From Cristatella mucedo (Eukaryota; Bryozoa; Phylactolaemata; Cristatellidae), in NCBI GenBank assembly GCA_009760855.2, contig WPIO01000014.1, positions 3,340,501 to 3,404,500 on the forward strand: a stretch of 64,000 nt of DNA. The letters run 5' to 3'. Position numbers and translations under genes: made by a program. Positions 13,401-27,044 of the stretch are shown piece after piece. The notes under the pieces were generated by a model. The model saw only the letters and a program-made list of their open reading frames with translations, was not told the origin of the DNA and searched no databases. Each line of letters begins with the position of its first letter. The stretch's first letter is position 1.

Positions 13401-15513
13401 ACATGCAAGAAATAAGTCAAGAAGACCGCCCGGCACCCTTACGTTTCCGCCATTCTCACTGCACAGAGTGCATCGTTAGTCAAGTGGAGAAAATGGAGAA
13501 TGCAAGAACAACGAAGGTATCGTGGCACGAACTCAAATATTGTTCTTCGCGCGACTCGTTCAAAACATTTCCACTAGCGAGAATGCGACAGCTTGACCGA
13601 ACGATCGTACCGCCGCCGCCGCCGTGAAGCATGAGGGACGGCGATATTGCTGCTTGGCGCCATTCAGATGCTGCATCCGCCTAAGTCTGATAGATAATAC
13701 TGAGAGCGCTGAAAGGAAATTGTTATTTAGGCAGCCATGCTCTCTCTGCCTTCACTTTTTAAAGATGGGAGCACGTTAAGTCCAAGAAACGTAATTTGCA
13801 GTACTCGAGGACACCGACTTTTGAAAGCAAATTTCCGAAATTTCTCGAATTTCCTCGCGCTGCGCTCAGACGGTCGTTCAGACTATGCGAAGCGCCGCCG
13901 AGCGACGCGACATCCGCAAGCTGACACCGGATGGCCGCGGTCAAATGCGTAAGTCGCCGAGCGGATCTCGCTGCCGGTTTTCCTCCGCCTCGTTTTCTCC
14001 AAGGCGCCTCGGCGGCTCGGCAATCGTGCGGGCAGTCCATCCCGACCAGCTCGGCGCTCGCGACACGGCGGGACGGGACGGAACGGCCGGCCACGCCGGA
14101 TCGAGACGGAGGAGCGAACGCCGTCTGCTCGCAGCAGCTCGCAGGGGCGGAATATCGCGTTTTCGCTGCGAAGTCGCACACCGCCCCCTCCGGCGGCGTG
14201 CCAGTGCGCTTTCGCTCTCAGTCAGCACCGGGTCTACGCTCTACGCTCGGCTACCGCTCGCTCGGCTCCGCTTCCCCCGTAAAGACCGGCGGGCAGCGTT
14301 CGTGGCGCTGCGCCGGCCGCTCGACGCCCGGCTCGCTGCGACGCCCACCACTGACGCAGCCTTGGCGGCTGGCGGCGCGAGCTGGACGTCGAGCGAGCGG
14401 GCTGCGACTGGCGGCGTGGCGGCAGCACGCAGCGCCGCGGGCCCTCAGCCCCGATCCCGCACGCGCTAGCCGCGGGAGCGGCCGCGGGCGCCGTGCGGCC
14501 GCGCTGCTCGCCTGTCCTCAAAGCCACCGCCGCCGCCGTGGCCCGACTTACCCGTCGAACCTCTCTGACTGCGGTGGCGCCGTAGCTCGACTAGGCGCCG
14601 ACTGTGCTACGACGGCTAGGAAGCAGAGCGCCGCCATCGCCGCCGCTAGTATCGTCTGCCGCATCGAGCTGCAGGCCATTCGTTAGGCGGCTCCGCGAGC
14701 CGGAGCGTCGACTTTAGTCGGCTCGAGAGTGGCGGCTCCTCGAAACTCGATATGAACGCGGCCGGCGGTCAACCTGGTGGGAAGCTCTCTCGCGAAGCCT
14801 CCGCAGCCGCCGCCGCAACTAGCTCGCCGTCGTCGACTGGTCGGCCTTGTGATTTCTCACCTGAATATGCGGAAATCGCAGCAGCTGCTGAAAGCATATC
14901 CTACGTCTCCCGGCGCCAGCCAGCGAGTGGGAGTAGGAATGAGAAGACAACAAGTCGAGCGCGACAACGGCAAGCTCGAACGTCGCGCCACCACCACTGA
15001 CCCACTTCGGCGCTCCGGCACTAGCCGCGAACCGAGCGAAGCCAAAGCATGCGCTCAGTGAGGCACAGCCGCTCGAGGCGCGAAGCTTTATACGACGAGA
15101 GGCGGCACCGCGTACAAGCGCCAGCTGCGACCCGCGCGCTACCCGCCAAGGCCGCTCAACGTCCGCGCGGAAGGAGGCTGGGGGCGGGGCGAGGCTGGGG
15201 CTGGGCCACCCGATGCCGAGCCGGCGGCGCAGGTGCAGCGGACCCGCTTGTGGCTCCACCTTCCTCCCCTATGTGGGTGGGTACGCCCCGTACCGTATAG
15301 CCCAGTCGGGCAGTGCGCGCGCTGTGACCCCCATCCCGCCCCCTCAGCCCCGCAGCTGTTCGAGCGCTGACCCCGCAGCTGTTCGGGTCGTGCGGGCGGA
15401 GAGCTCCGCTACGCCCGCACTCCAAAGGGCGCCGCTAGCTAGGGCGAGCGCTCGCCGATGCGGTTTGCCGCGGGCGGATGTCGGTCGCGCCGGGGAGCAT
15501 TCGCCGTCGACCA

Positions 15514-15564
<51 letters not shown>

Positions 15565-15960
15565 AGCTGGGGCTTTGATCGGCCGAATGCAGTCCGAGCG
15601 AGCCCGGACCGAGTTATCGCTCCAGTGGCGGGGAGGGGGCCCGTTTGACGTCACGTGGTCTGCCGCAGCAGCGCCGCCACGTCTTCTCAGCGGCCCGAAC
15701 GAATTTCGGCCTTAGCCTTCCGCGGGAATTACGTAGCCCGAAGCTAATTACGAGGGCGGGCTGTAATGGGTGTCTAGGGGTTTCGCGAGCATTGAAGTCT
15801 CTCCGTCCAATGCCGCGCCAATTCCATCCGACGCGCTAGTCCGGCCGAGTACACCGATGCAGTACTTTCAATAATGAGCAGCGCATATTTAGCTACGCGA
15901 GTCTCGGCGGCTTCTCGGCGGCGGCTGCGCGCCCGCACCGGCCACGCACACAGACAGACG
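13400..15960. promoter_or_regulatory. Large CpG-rich island, candidate promoter or first exon
   Basis: About 2.5 kb of very GC- and CpG-rich sequence, the largest such block in the window. It contains GGGGCGGGGC-type GC boxes near 15180 and the (GGC)17 tract at 15514-15564. Because stops are rare at this composition, long frames exist in several phases on both strands, so frame length is no evidence for a gene. The stretch at 14752-15000 starting MNAAGGQPGGKLSREASAAA is one candidate exon on the plus strand. A good donor on the minus strand (CATATTCAG|gtgagaaat, near 14860) is another. I cannot choose between them. Confidence 0.5.
15514..15564. repeat. (GGC)17 trinucleotide repeat
   Basis: An uninterrupted 51-bp run of GGC inside the CpG-rich block. 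It would encode poly-Ala, poly-Gly or poly-Arg depending on frame, or sit in a 5' UTR. Confidence 0.97.
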
Positions 15961-16004
15961 AGGGAGAGATAGATAGATAGATATAAAAAATAAAAAATAA
16001 ATGC

Positions 16005-16172
16005 TAGCTGATTTAACTGCCTCTATTGCAGAAGAAGAGCCTTAACGGCTATCGCCACCGCTTGCAGTGACGATGAAGGATTGACCACCGCAGGATTCGA
16101 ACCCATGACATCGGGACCGAGGTCGTGAAAAGCAACCGCCTTAACTAGTGGGCCATCACGGCTCACCAATGA
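16005..16172 (-). mobile_element. SINE family B, reversed
   Basis: Read on the minus strand, it has the tRNA-like head with the B box visible as GGATTCGAACCC (16092-16103), then CAATCCTTCATCGTCACTGC, then GCGATAGCCGTTAAGGCTC, then AGCTAGCATTTATTTTTT. It is well preserved and directly abuts a GA microsatellite. Confidence 0.85.
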
Positions 16173-16180
16173 TCGAGAGA

Positions 16181-16181
<1 letters not shown>

Positions 16182-16246
<65 letters not shown>
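16182..16246. repeat. (GA)n microsatellite
   Basis: About 65 bp of pure GA repeat next to the reversed SINE. Confidence 0.95.
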
Positions 16247-16247
<1 letters not shown>

Positions 16248-16504
16248 GCGGAGAGACAGAGAATATTTTGCAGGTAACGAATGGTAGCCCTCTTGCTATT
16301 GCGAGATTACTCGATGTGCATTCGTTTGTGCTGACTTCGCGTTTTCTTCAGCAGCCGTCAGCGATTAGTAACGTTTACATTGTAGTTTTGGCTAGGCTAT
16401 CAAAAATATCAATTAAGCTACTATAGCCGGTCATGAAAACGATTGCACGGTTGATAGACGCATCCAAGAGGTTCAGCCTAGTGACTCCTTCGCTGATGGA
16501 GCTA

Positions 16505-17260
16505 CAATAATAATAATATTAATAATGAGACATTTGTATAGCACATCAAGAGAACTAAATATCTTTCTGGATACTTTACGTAACTCAGGAGAAAGCATGT
16601 CAATTGGCTAGTGATAACATGTAAAGTATCAGCATTTTAAGTACAAGAAGGACGATTCACATGGACCCAGAAAATAATAGGAAGAGCTGGTCTGCTTTTA
16701 GCATCTTTTTAAATGTCATTAAGTCAGCAGATGTGATGTCAGTTGCGTATGAGTTCCCGGCTTTGGTAGCATAAACAATTAGGTCATGCTCTGATAAAGA
16801 TTTGAGGTTGGTTAGAGGAACAGCTAAACGACTTGGTCAGAAGAGCTGGTGGTACGGTGCGTAGCCTGATCGGGAAGTAGTTCTGATAGGAAGGTCGGAG
16901 TATGAGAATGAAGGGACTTTAAAGTGAGTAACAAAATTATGAAAACGATATGCTGCGAGATAAATAGCCTGTGCAAACGGTGAGATATGATGTAATGGGA
17001 CAAATTTGATACACGTCCACGACAGACAAGCCTCACTGCGCGTATACGAATGACAAGCCTGGCTGCACATTTTTGCTGCGACTGCAATCGGCTTATTGCA
17101 CTGGCCGGACGACCTGAAAGTTATGAGTCCAGAAGCCAAGACAGGATCTCACAAATGCTTTGACCAACTTGGATTTTTTATCCCTGTTTATATTATACCA
17201 AATTCTTGCAATATCACGTAACTGAAAGGCTCCTGGTTGAGCAACGGATGAGTTAAGCTC
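16505..17260 (-). mobile_element. LINE 3' fragment, reversed and decayed
   Basis: Read on the minus strand, this is the C-terminal reverse transcriptase region (CAARLV..., LLTLKSLHS, LSELLPDQATHRTT) followed by the 3' UTR and an AAT-type tail at 16507-16525 on the plus strand. Several frameshifts and stops are present. It is a diverged member of the same LINE family or a close sister. Confidence 0.7.
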
Positions 17261-18340
17261 TTACTCTGACCAACAAGGCCCGCTATGGTTAACTACTCCA
17301 CACCCACGCTCATCTGCTGCACCAGTTTCATCCTCATCACTTCCTCAGGCTCTCCGTGGGCAGTAAATTTGCTCTTCCATTCTCACTTGAAGACTGTTGG
17401 AAATAAACTACCTTTGCCCATCAGGTCCTAGAGAGTGGAACTCATTTACAAAGTTCTTGTGAAAGAAATCATCTCTCCTGCTGCCAACTTTATTTCCAAT
17501 CATCTTGCACCGCCGTCTCTTCCATGCCGCTCAGTCCTTTGTTTGCTCGTCTGACTAAGCTAAGCCGCTAGATTCCTCTTCGTTGCCTGCGATGGAGTCT
17601 GTCTACTACAACTTTCGAACCGGAAACCACGTAGGTCTCGGTCGCACGTGCCTACGCTGGTTGGCTGAATGACGTCGATTCCAGCGTCACCCGATGGCCT
17701 CTCTGATGCTGGGTCATTACGATGGCTTAAGCATTTGCATAGGGCCATAGGGGAAGTCGTCACGCTGGACCCGGTTGGCTGGTAGTAGGAGCTGCTGGTG
17801 TTCGCAATTAAGGTGTTGTCAATTAGCTGGTAACGAGCCGAGGTGCAATGCACAGGCTCCGCCGCTGAGCAGCAGCAGCAGTAGCAGCAGCAGCAGCAGA
17901 AGCAGCAGCGGATGAAAAAATCGGACAACACGGTCGCTCTGCGGAGCCCGGGGTTGCTAACACATCGATTTCTATAGCCTCGGCTGGGCTCACTGTAAAG
18001 GGCAACTGCTCTTTTGTGAATCATCTTGCTTGCTGAGGTGTTCGAGAGCGGTCCGACATTCACTCTCATCGCAGCGATCGATACTTGGAACAGTTTGACA
18101 AGCAGCTGATTGCCAGCCAATATTTACGGACTCAGATGGTCTCAGGAAGACGTTGCAGTGTGCATACATGCTCGACAGGTTCATACGAGACCCGAGACCG
18201 CCAATGTCGGCGGGTAGCGCAGAGCTAACGCTCGCTGCTAGTAAATAGCGGCGAGCTAGCAAATTTTCGCACCAACGAGCGTCTAATAGTGCTCACCCTC
18301 GGTTACTGCTTGAGCAGCAGACTTATTTGAGAATTGCCCC
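17261..18340. other. Unassigned; contains a (CAG)n-type tract
   Basis: A short CAG/GCA tract near 17868-17910 creates Cys-rich and Ala-rich open frames on the minus strand (up to 186 codons, 17560-18120). I recognise no domain in them and treat them as unproven. Confidence 0.3.
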
Positions 18341-18344
18341 CCCC

Positions 18345-18545
18345 CCCGGCCTTAGCCAAGCGGTGTGGCGCTGGCACTTGACGACTCAAATGGTGGCTCT
18401 GCAGCAGGCAACATTATGTATCGCCTCTCTGCAAGTGAGGCGATACAGAATGTTGCCTGCTGCATGTATATACTACCACTGCAAGTGAGGTGATAGCCGC
18501 CGAGGTTCGTCTGCCGCTAATCGCCGGTTAATGAGGCTGCTGAAT
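18345..18545 (+). mobile_element. SINE family B-like copy with foldback
   Basis: Begins with a tRNA-like GGCCTTAGCCAAGCGGTG and ends with CACTGCAAGTGAGGTGATAGC, then TTAATGAGGCTGCTGAATTAGC, as in family B tails. The middle of the element is replaced by a 27-bp inverted repeat (18401-18463). Confidence 0.55.
18401..18463. repeat. 27-bp inverted repeat
   Basis: The left arm 18401-18427 and the right arm 18437-18463 are reverse complements with one mismatch, separated by 9 bp. The arms begin GCAGCAGGCAACATT and end in the GTATCGCCTC segment. Confidence 0.92.
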
Positions 18546-19785
18546 TAGCTAATTTTTATTTTACTGGACTAACGCTCGTTGAATCAAAGTACAAAGGATG
18601 TGGAAAATAATAGTAACTCTGATTCTGCGTCAGATAGTTCTGATCTCGTGCAATACCCGCTCGGTCTGCGCAGAGTCATGTCTCTGACAGTTCTGGCTTT
18701 TTGCGTCTGCTGATCACCTTGAAATGTTTGCACTGGATATTTGCTATTTATTTCTTAATTTTACTAAATGACTTTCTCTAGCTCTTTTAATTTGGCTATT
18801 TTATCGTGTATACAGCTAGATCCCAGTATAATTCCGCAAACCTCTCTGGGGGTTGTATACATATTTCGGCGGAAATCAGAAAAGACGACTCAAATATGCT
18901 CGTTAAATAGGAATTTCGCCGCTAGGAAAACCAGGGAAATGGAAAGGCAAACAGGAAACACCGGCTTTATTTTCGTGGCTCTTGTATGGATATACTAGCA
19001 GTGGTGCAGCTAACGCAAAAGCGCCTTCAGATAATTGAAATGACGTGAGCTTCTAGCGGAGGCTAACCAAATTTACTGGTTCCACAATGGGAGAGCACGC
19101 ACCTTGAGCATCCACGGCATGGCATCAGGACCCAAGATTTGAATTCCATTTGCTTTTATACTTCAGCTAAGCCGACGCGCTTGAAAAAATCCGAAATCTG
19201 TCTGCTATTGATACCGCAAATCTTTTGAATTGCTGCATGCTGTAGAATTTCTTTCGTTATCCCCAATTTATTCATACATCGTTGAGCTTACCGCAGCATC
19301 CGAAGCACTCGAAGTTAGTAGTTCACGGAGCTTATCGTGAAAGTCACTTAAAAAAGGTTTTAATGGCTTATTTCATATCGAAAGTACATTGCCATAACGT
19401 CCGCTAAGTTGATTACGGTGCCTTATATAGGTATACAACAGTTGATCTATGCAGTTTTCCTGGCATTTCAGCATTTCATTTCAAGCAACCGTAAAGGGCA
19501 TTTTGACTGTAGGTTTACCGAGATGAACGTTTTAGGCTTTCTGAGAAGTTCAGAAAAGGTACTTAAGCCGGTACAGGCTCTGTGGTTGGCACAACGACGC
19601 ACATTTTTGTATGCAGATCCAAATATAGCTGCCGCCTCTCGTGCATATCAGTGGAGACGAACCGTCCTGCAAGATGTGTTTACTTGGACTGTGAGGGCCA
19701 TCGCAGTGCATCATAATCTAAGATAAGAACTCCGGTATTAATTACAACAGTAATTAGGCATTTTATGTCACTGATAGATCTAAAT
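18546..19785. other. No gene recognised
   Basis: AT-rich. One open frame of 105 codons at 19409-19726 (plus strand) has no motif that I recognise and no supporting splice sites. Confidence 0.3.
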
Positions 19786-19787
19786 TA

Positions 19788-19945
19788 CCAGAGTTTTAGC
19801 TCAGGAGTAAGGTGCTTGAACTTTAGGCGCAGGTCTCGGGTTCGAGTCCTATTGCTGACAATTTTTACTGCTCGCCGAAGGAGAATAACAGCCACTTTAG
19901 GCGCTTCTGTTGGTAAGTGAATTATGCTGAAGAATTAGTTGACCT
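19788..19945 (+). mobile_element. SINE family B, diverged
   Basis: The head reads TTTTAGCTCAGGAGTAAGG ... TCTCGGGTTCGAGTCC (B box near 19846-19857), followed by a diverged body that keeps GCGCTTCTG. It is older than the copies at 34.8 and 58.6 kb. Confidence 0.6.
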
Positions 19946-20037
19946 TTCTTTTAACCGGTTTCTAAGGATCGCGTACTGGCTCAAACAGAAGCATACCGAG
20001 TTAACAGTGATGACAATACAAATGGGTTCATACGTTT

Positions 20038-20705
20038 GTGATATCCCGTCTTGACTTCTGTAAGTCACTGCTTGCTGGTCTACCGGCCTGGCTTGTTTGT
20101 CGTGAGCGTTGCGTTTGCCACATCACACCACTTATCGCCGACCTGCACTGGCTCCGAGTCAAGCAAAGCATCGACCTTAAGGTTTTGTCACTCGCTTTTA
20201 GGTCCCTTCATTCTTTCGCTCCAGCCTACCGATCAGATCTATTCCCTCCCCGCTAGGCTAAGCAACATACCGCCCTCTTTTCGCAAGCTAACTGTTTACC
20301 CATACCTCGTACAAATCTCAAATCCTTTGGAGGCCGTGCCTTTAGTTCGTATGCTCACAAAGCCTGGAACTCACTCCGAATTGCGTCACGACATCCCCTG
20401 ACTTGACCACATTTAAAAAGAAACTAAAAATGCATCTATTTATCACAGCATTTAGTGGGTCCCTGTGATTTGTCCTTTTTGCGCTTATGCCTGCTGAAAC
20501 TGTGCATGCTGCCACTAACCACACGTGCATGCTGACCCAGTGCATTTCACCCCTTACTATGTTATTCTTGTTGTTTATTGAGCTTGCTACCACTAACTAT
20601 TCGATCGTGCTTTTTTCAGCAAATGTAAAGTGCCTAGAAAGAGATTGAGTTCTCTGAGGGTGCTATATCATAGGTATTATTAATAGTATTGTTATTATTA
20701 TTATT
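20038..20705 (+). mobile_element. LINE 3' fragment
   Basis: 5'-truncated copy that starts in the region encoding SRLDFCKSLLAGLP. Relative to the copy at 23.2 kb it lacks about 45 bp just after that point. It continues through the C-terminal domain (frameshifted), 3' UTR, terminal stem-loop (AAGAGATTGAGTTCTCTGAG) and an interrupted ATT tail. Confidence 0.85.
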
Positions 20706-20859
20706 AGGAGGTGCATCGCACATAAGCATATTTAGGACTATTTACAGAAACGAAATTAAGGCTGCATGGAACATATTTTAGTTCACTAAAAATGTATTCA
20801 ATTCAGAAGATGTCACGATATCTGTAGAGAGTTCCTGGCTTAAGGCGTATACTTCCGGA

Positions 20860-20995
20860 CTTTAGCCGAGTTGTAATGTGCTCGAACTCACACGACCCAG
20901 GTCGTGGGTTCGAGTCTTGCAGCAGGCAATTTATTATTTCTAGCTGCAAGCGAGATTGAAGGCTACAGGACTCTTTTGCTCATTTAAAACTGAGA
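20860..20995 (+). mobile_element. SINE family B, diverged or partial
   Basis: Has TTTAGCCGAGTTGTAATGTG ... GGTCGTGGGTTCGAGTC (B box), followed by GCAGCAGGCAATTTATTA and a diverged body. The GCAGCAGGCAA segment is also seen in the copy at 18.35 kb, so these two may form a subfamily. Confidence 0.55.
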
Positions 20996-21262
20996 TTATT
21001 GAATTAATTTATTCTTAATTCTTTTAAGCGAGCTGAAGGCACCATCTCCATACAGTTTGAGGTTGGCTAGAGTCACAATTAAATGACCTAAGTCAGAGGA
21101 GCCGCTGGTTCGAGGGGTCAGAGGTGAGGTCTTAAGTGAAAGCATTTCAGATAGACGAGTGGGATGAAGAGAATGAAGGAGCCTATAAATTGAGTGAGTG
21201 ACATGACCTGATGTCGATGAGCTGATTGCTGGAGAACGCTGCAAAGAAGTGGGGTAACATCC
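20996..21262 (-). mobile_element. LINE fragment, reversed
   Basis: On the minus strand it encodes HSLHPTRLSEMLSLKTSP, then LTPRTSG and LKLYGDGAFSS, which correspond to the C-terminal region of the LINE ORF. It is diverged enough to be a separate subfamily. Confidence 0.55.
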
Positions 21263-21354
21263 CACTATTGACCATTCATGACTGACGTACCTAGCAGCTC
21301 AGTATTGAACCATCGTAAAGCATCTTCTTGCCCAGACAGAAAGACTTGGAAGTA

Positions 21355-22810
<1,456 letters not shown>

Positions 22811-22814
22811 GGAG

Positions 22815-23131
22815 GCATCCACGCAACCACATTTAAAAGGAACCTAAAAACACACCTATTTAAGACAGCATTTAGTGGGTCCCTGTGATTCGTCCTTGAT
22901 GTGCTTATGCGTGCTGACACTGTGCATGCTGCCACTAACCACATTTGCATGCTGACCCTGTGCATGTCACCCCTAACCAAATTATTCATTTCGTTTGTTT
23001 TTCAAGCATGATTTTACTTACCATTCAATTGCATTTCACTTTACAGCAAATGTAAAGCGCCTAGAGAGAGATTAAGTTCTCTGAGGGCGCTTTATCAAGT
23101 GAATTATTATTATTATTATTATTATTATTAA
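22815..23131 (+). mobile_element. LINE 3' end, severely 5'-truncated
   Basis: Only the last few codons (ACCACATTTAAAAGGAACC), the whole 3' UTR, the terminal stem-loop and (ATT)n remain. It is close in sequence to the copy at 5.2-9.1 kb. Confidence 0.92.
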
Positions 23132-23204
23132 ATTGGGAAAATTTTAATGGGAAACCAGCCAGTAAAAATACCCACAGTAAGAATATATAACCATTTGTCA
23201 CGGT

Positions 23205-24158
23205 CAGGGCTCTGTGCTAGGTCCGGCCCTTTTCACCGTTTATACTCTCCCTCTCGCTGATGTGATTGCCAAGCACAATCCAGGCTTTCACTTCTATGCG
23301 GATGACACTCAGTTGTACCTTTGCTTTGATCCGTCCCAGCCTTCGAGCACCTCAAATTCTCTCAACTCACTTGCTGCATGCATTGATGACATCCGATCAT
23401 GGATGGCAGCAAATTTTCTAAAACTAAACGATGATAAAACTAACTTACTAGTTATGGGCAAACCTAGTGTTATTCAGAAATTGGAAAGGCTGACTTTCAA
23501 AATTGGCTCTGCCAGCATATCTCCAGTTGCATCAGCTCGAAATCTAGGTGTCATATTCCAAAGCGACCTCTCGTTAGACGACCACATCAGCTCCACAGTC
23601 AAATCAGCCTATTTTCAGCTTCATAACATTGCTAAAATTTGGGCTTGTTTAGATAAGGATACCACGTCCAAGTTGGTCCATGCATTCGTGACATCTCGTC
23701 TCGACTTCTGCAACTCACTGCTTACTGGCCTACCAGCATGTGCGATCAGGCGATTGCAGCTGGTGCAAAACTGCGCAGCTAGGCTTGTCTGTCGTGAGCG
23801 TCGCAGTTGCCACATTACTCCACTTCTCGCCGACCTGCACTGGTTACCAGTCAAGCAACGGATTGACTTCAAGGTTTTGTCGCTCACTTTTAGGTCTCTT
23901 CATTCTATGGCTCCAGCCTATCTTTCAGATATACTACCCCATCAGGCAAAGCATCGTACCACTCGCTTTTCGGAATCCAACAGTCTAGAAATACCTCGTA
24001 CAAACCTTAAATCCTTTGGAGACCGTGCATTTAGCTCGTATGCTCCCACAGCCTGGAACTCCCTCCCGACCTGCATCAGAACATCCCCTGACCTGACCAC
24101 ATTTAAAAGAAACTTAAAAACATACCTATTTAGGACCGCATTTAGTGGGTCCGTGTGA
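23205..24158 (+). CDS. LINE reverse transcriptase C-terminal half (truncated, no own start)
   Basis: An open frame of about 315 codons beginning [19 protein letters not shown], with the catalytic FYADD box near 23295. It has the downstream [20 protein letters not shown] segment, the [19 protein letters not shown] block and the end [20 protein letters not shown]. The endonuclease and the first reverse transcriptase motifs are missing because of 5' truncation at insertion. No host start codon is needed to explain the frame: it is open because the copy is young. Confidence 0.9.
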   Translation, partial: QGSVLGPALFTVYTLPLADVIAKHNPGFHFYADDTQLYLCFDPSQPSSTSNSLNSLAACIDDIRSWMAANFLKLNDDKTNLLVMGKPSVIQKLERLTFKIGSASISPVASARNLGVIFQSDLSLDDHISSTVKSAYFQLHNIAKIWACLDKDTTSKLVHAFVTSRLDFCNSLLTGLPACAIRRLQLVQNCAARLVCRERRSCHITPLLADLHWLPVKQRIDFKVLSLTFRSLHSMAPAYLSDILPHQAKHRTTRFSESNSLEIPRTNLKSFGDRAFSSYAPTAWNSLPTCIRTSPDLTTFKRNLKTYLFRTAFSGSV

Positions 24159-24396
24159 TTCGTCCTCGATGTGCTTATGCGTGCTGACACTGTTCATGCT
24201 GCCACTAACCACATTTGTATGCTGACCCAGTGCATGTAACCCCTAACCATGTTATTCATTTTGTTTGTTTTTCAAGCATGATTTTACTTACTATTCTATT
24301 GCGTATCACTTTGCAGCAAATGTAAAGCGCCTAGAAAGGGATTAAGTTCTCTGAGGGCGCTTTATCAAGTGCAATATTATTATTATTATTATTATT
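23205..24396 (+). mobile_element. 5'-truncated LINE with undamaged reading frame
   Basis: The insertion begins inside the reverse transcriptase domain at the CAGGGCTCTGTG segment and runs to an (ATT)n tail. It lies about 75 bp from the previous LINE end. Its coding part has no stop or frameshift. Confidence 0.93.
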
Positions 24397-27035
24397 TGGA
24401 CAATGCACGCATTCCTAGACTACAACTTCCTTTGCTTCGGCTACTAATTACTATTAGGGTGTAAGGGCAGATTGCCACAGGCAAGGGACACAAAAAGCTC
24501 GCTAGCTTCTTGACAAGGTAGATTGAACAATTGAGGTATTTGTTTCTCTACGTAAATTTAGTTTTAATTGAAACTAGTCTGACATGTAGCCCTGTGATTT
24601 TTCTAGCAGGTTCTGAGCGTCACGGGATCTGTATCTGGATTTTAAGTCTCTGATATTTACCTTGCCATTACTCTTTCACAAGTAATTTACAGAAGTAAGT
24701 GATAAAACCATGAGGTACCAGCCGTTTTTGCTCCTAACTCTGTGCTAAATCGTACGGTACTTTCCTTCCACTATATTCCTAGATCAGTCCAAGCCCGTCC
24801 AATGAATCCCACCCGGTCTAGTTGGTTTTGGGCTGTGTGACAATAATGCTTTCGCCAAATAATTAACCCGGCGATTGAAAATATATTTAGCTGACTAAAT
24901 CAGGGGAAATTATTACTCTCAAATTAAATCCGATCTATTTAGGAAGTGAAAATGTGTGGCCCAGTTGAAAAAGCATAGTTAAAAATATGTTGACCTGGTC
25001 TCAGCTTGTAAAGAGCATAATGGAAAGAAATATTGACTAGCACTTCGCCTAGGGACTAGGACCACGTGAAAAACAACTTACATCTCTCCACGCCTCAGAA
25101 TCTCAGTAGGAAAGCCAGTTGTTGCTTTGTACTCACAAGTGCCTTTCCGTACCGCCAACAGCTGAAGATTTTGAGTAATACTGTACTGCAATACAATAAT
25201 CGTTTGTAAAAAAGTTTTATGGTAATGACTCCGCTCGTAGTCCGAGTGAGGCCTTCCAAACACTTACAACTGCAATCGCGATCTTCAAGAACTTTCGGGA
25301 TCTTCCTAGAGCCACGTGAAACTTCGTCGAAGCATCTTCACCTCTCCACACCTCTCTCTTTTCCGGGCCCCTTTTAGGTATTTCTTAAAATAGTCCGAAT
25401 ATAATCTTAGAAAATTTCGTAATTCCGTACTCAGGCTCGGTTCGGTTGGCTGAGACATTACGGCTGTAATGAGATAAGGGTCACCGGCTAGGCCGGGCTC
25501 TGACCTATGGGTATGGCCGGATGTGCGGTGACGAGAGGTCAGCGGGGTTCTTGGGTAACAGAAGTTGGCCAACGAAGTCGCGGTGTTGGACGCTTTCGCT
25601 GTCGCCGAGTTGTGCATCCGGATGGATGCAGGCGTGCTCCGGCGACGCGGCCATGCACGCAAGGCGACGAGTACCCAAGGCCCGACGCGAGCCGGATAGC
25701 AGGCTCGTTGTTACGGCTTGTGTATTCCGCGTTCCCCCTGTAGCGTGTTCGTGGCCCCCGTGAGCTGGCGTCTTTCGGTGGAAGCTTTTGACTGTGGTAC
25801 ACGTCGAGTCCGACTATCCAAGTAGTTACTCAGCCAGCCGGATCTTTGACGGCGTACGCTTGTACTGTTGGGACAGAGTCGGTGCAACGGCGCGACTCTG
25901 GAAGCCGACTGAGCAACTGACACGTTTGTTCGCGCTTGCGGCGTCGTCTCGTGCCCCTGTAGTTTACTGTGTGTAGGATCCTCCCTGTAGACTTGTTTAG
26001 TTACCATGTTATTGTTGGCGTATGCGATATCATAGCGAGGTTCAACCTGAACGGCGCTTGTCTTACTCTAGCTCGACGGCACGGCGAGCGGCGGCGGCGG
26101 CGCCTGAGCATGGCGGGGCTTGGCGAAAATTAGCCTCTGACCCCTGGATTTCGGCGACAATTCCACGGAACCACGTCAGCCAGCATCGAGCGCACCAAAA
26201 AAATCCCTCATCCAACGCGTGCGTGCAGCTCCGACAGGGTAGTGTATGTTTGCAGTACCTTCCGTCACCTCTTCGATATCCGGTTTATGGCCAGAAAAAT
26301 GATTCGATTAGAGGTTTACGGCATGGCAAGGAGGACGCCCCTCGTTGAACGGTCAACTCTCATACCTGGTAGAAAATCAAATCCCTAATTTTAAGGTTGA
26401 ATGAGTAAATTCTTTGGCGAAATCTTTGCGCCAGAATTGCAACTTTCTATTACAAAAAAATGAGTAGTGCTTAATCTGGCACCTGAGGGTATGGGGATGC
26501 TGATATGTCGTCATAGCAGTTTTGCAAGTTCCCCAAGTAATATATACTAAATCCAAGGTGGATGTCGAAGCTCGTGCGATGATCATTCTAGCTTCACCCG
26601 TTCTAGCCAGAGCCACAAGGGCCTTTCTAAGGAAAAACGGCTGCGAATACATCATGCAACTTAAGTCCTGGTTTGGTGCGTTGCGAACCTCATGTAGATG
26701 AGAACTTAGGCGTAGGGGAGAAAGGGCAATGGTCTCTCACAACCAAAATTACTGTTAAAATGGATCTAACAATCTTATTCTAGAACAAGGGGAAACATTA
26801 TGAACGACTCAGTGCAGGAGATATGTATGTATGTACAGGCATGTGCATATGTACGTACTTATATACAGTACGTACGTAAACATTACGTGTATACAGTACG
26901 TACATACTGTATCTGGGCAGCACAACGCCAGCGTGGCTCAATTTTAAGGCGAAAAAAGCACTGCTCGTCTGAAAAACACCGCTGTCCTCGAGCGGTGAGA
27001 AAGAGGAGTAGCAGTTGCGGTAGAATCTCGCTGGG
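24397..27035. other. No gene recognised; GC-rich block at 25.4-26.35 kb
   Basis: The interval 24400-25400 is AT-rich and featureless. The interval 25450-26350 is CpG-rich with several short frames on both strands and could be a small CpG island. A minus-strand frame at 26377-26655 (92 codons) is unrecognised. The interval 26815-26910 is rich in GTAC/TACGTA and nearly self-complementary. Confidence 0.35.
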
Positions 27036-27044
27036 CTGGGTCAT

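Noticed and set aside
13885-14686. Open frames of 194 and 251 codons in the CpG-rich block
   Set aside because: Several frames on both strands are open at the same place because stops are rare at this composition. The translations are compositionally biased and resemble no domain.
17560-18120. 186-codon Cys-rich minus-strand frame
   Set aside because: The Cys run is a CAG/TGC triplet tract. The rest shows no domain, and splice or start context is lacking.
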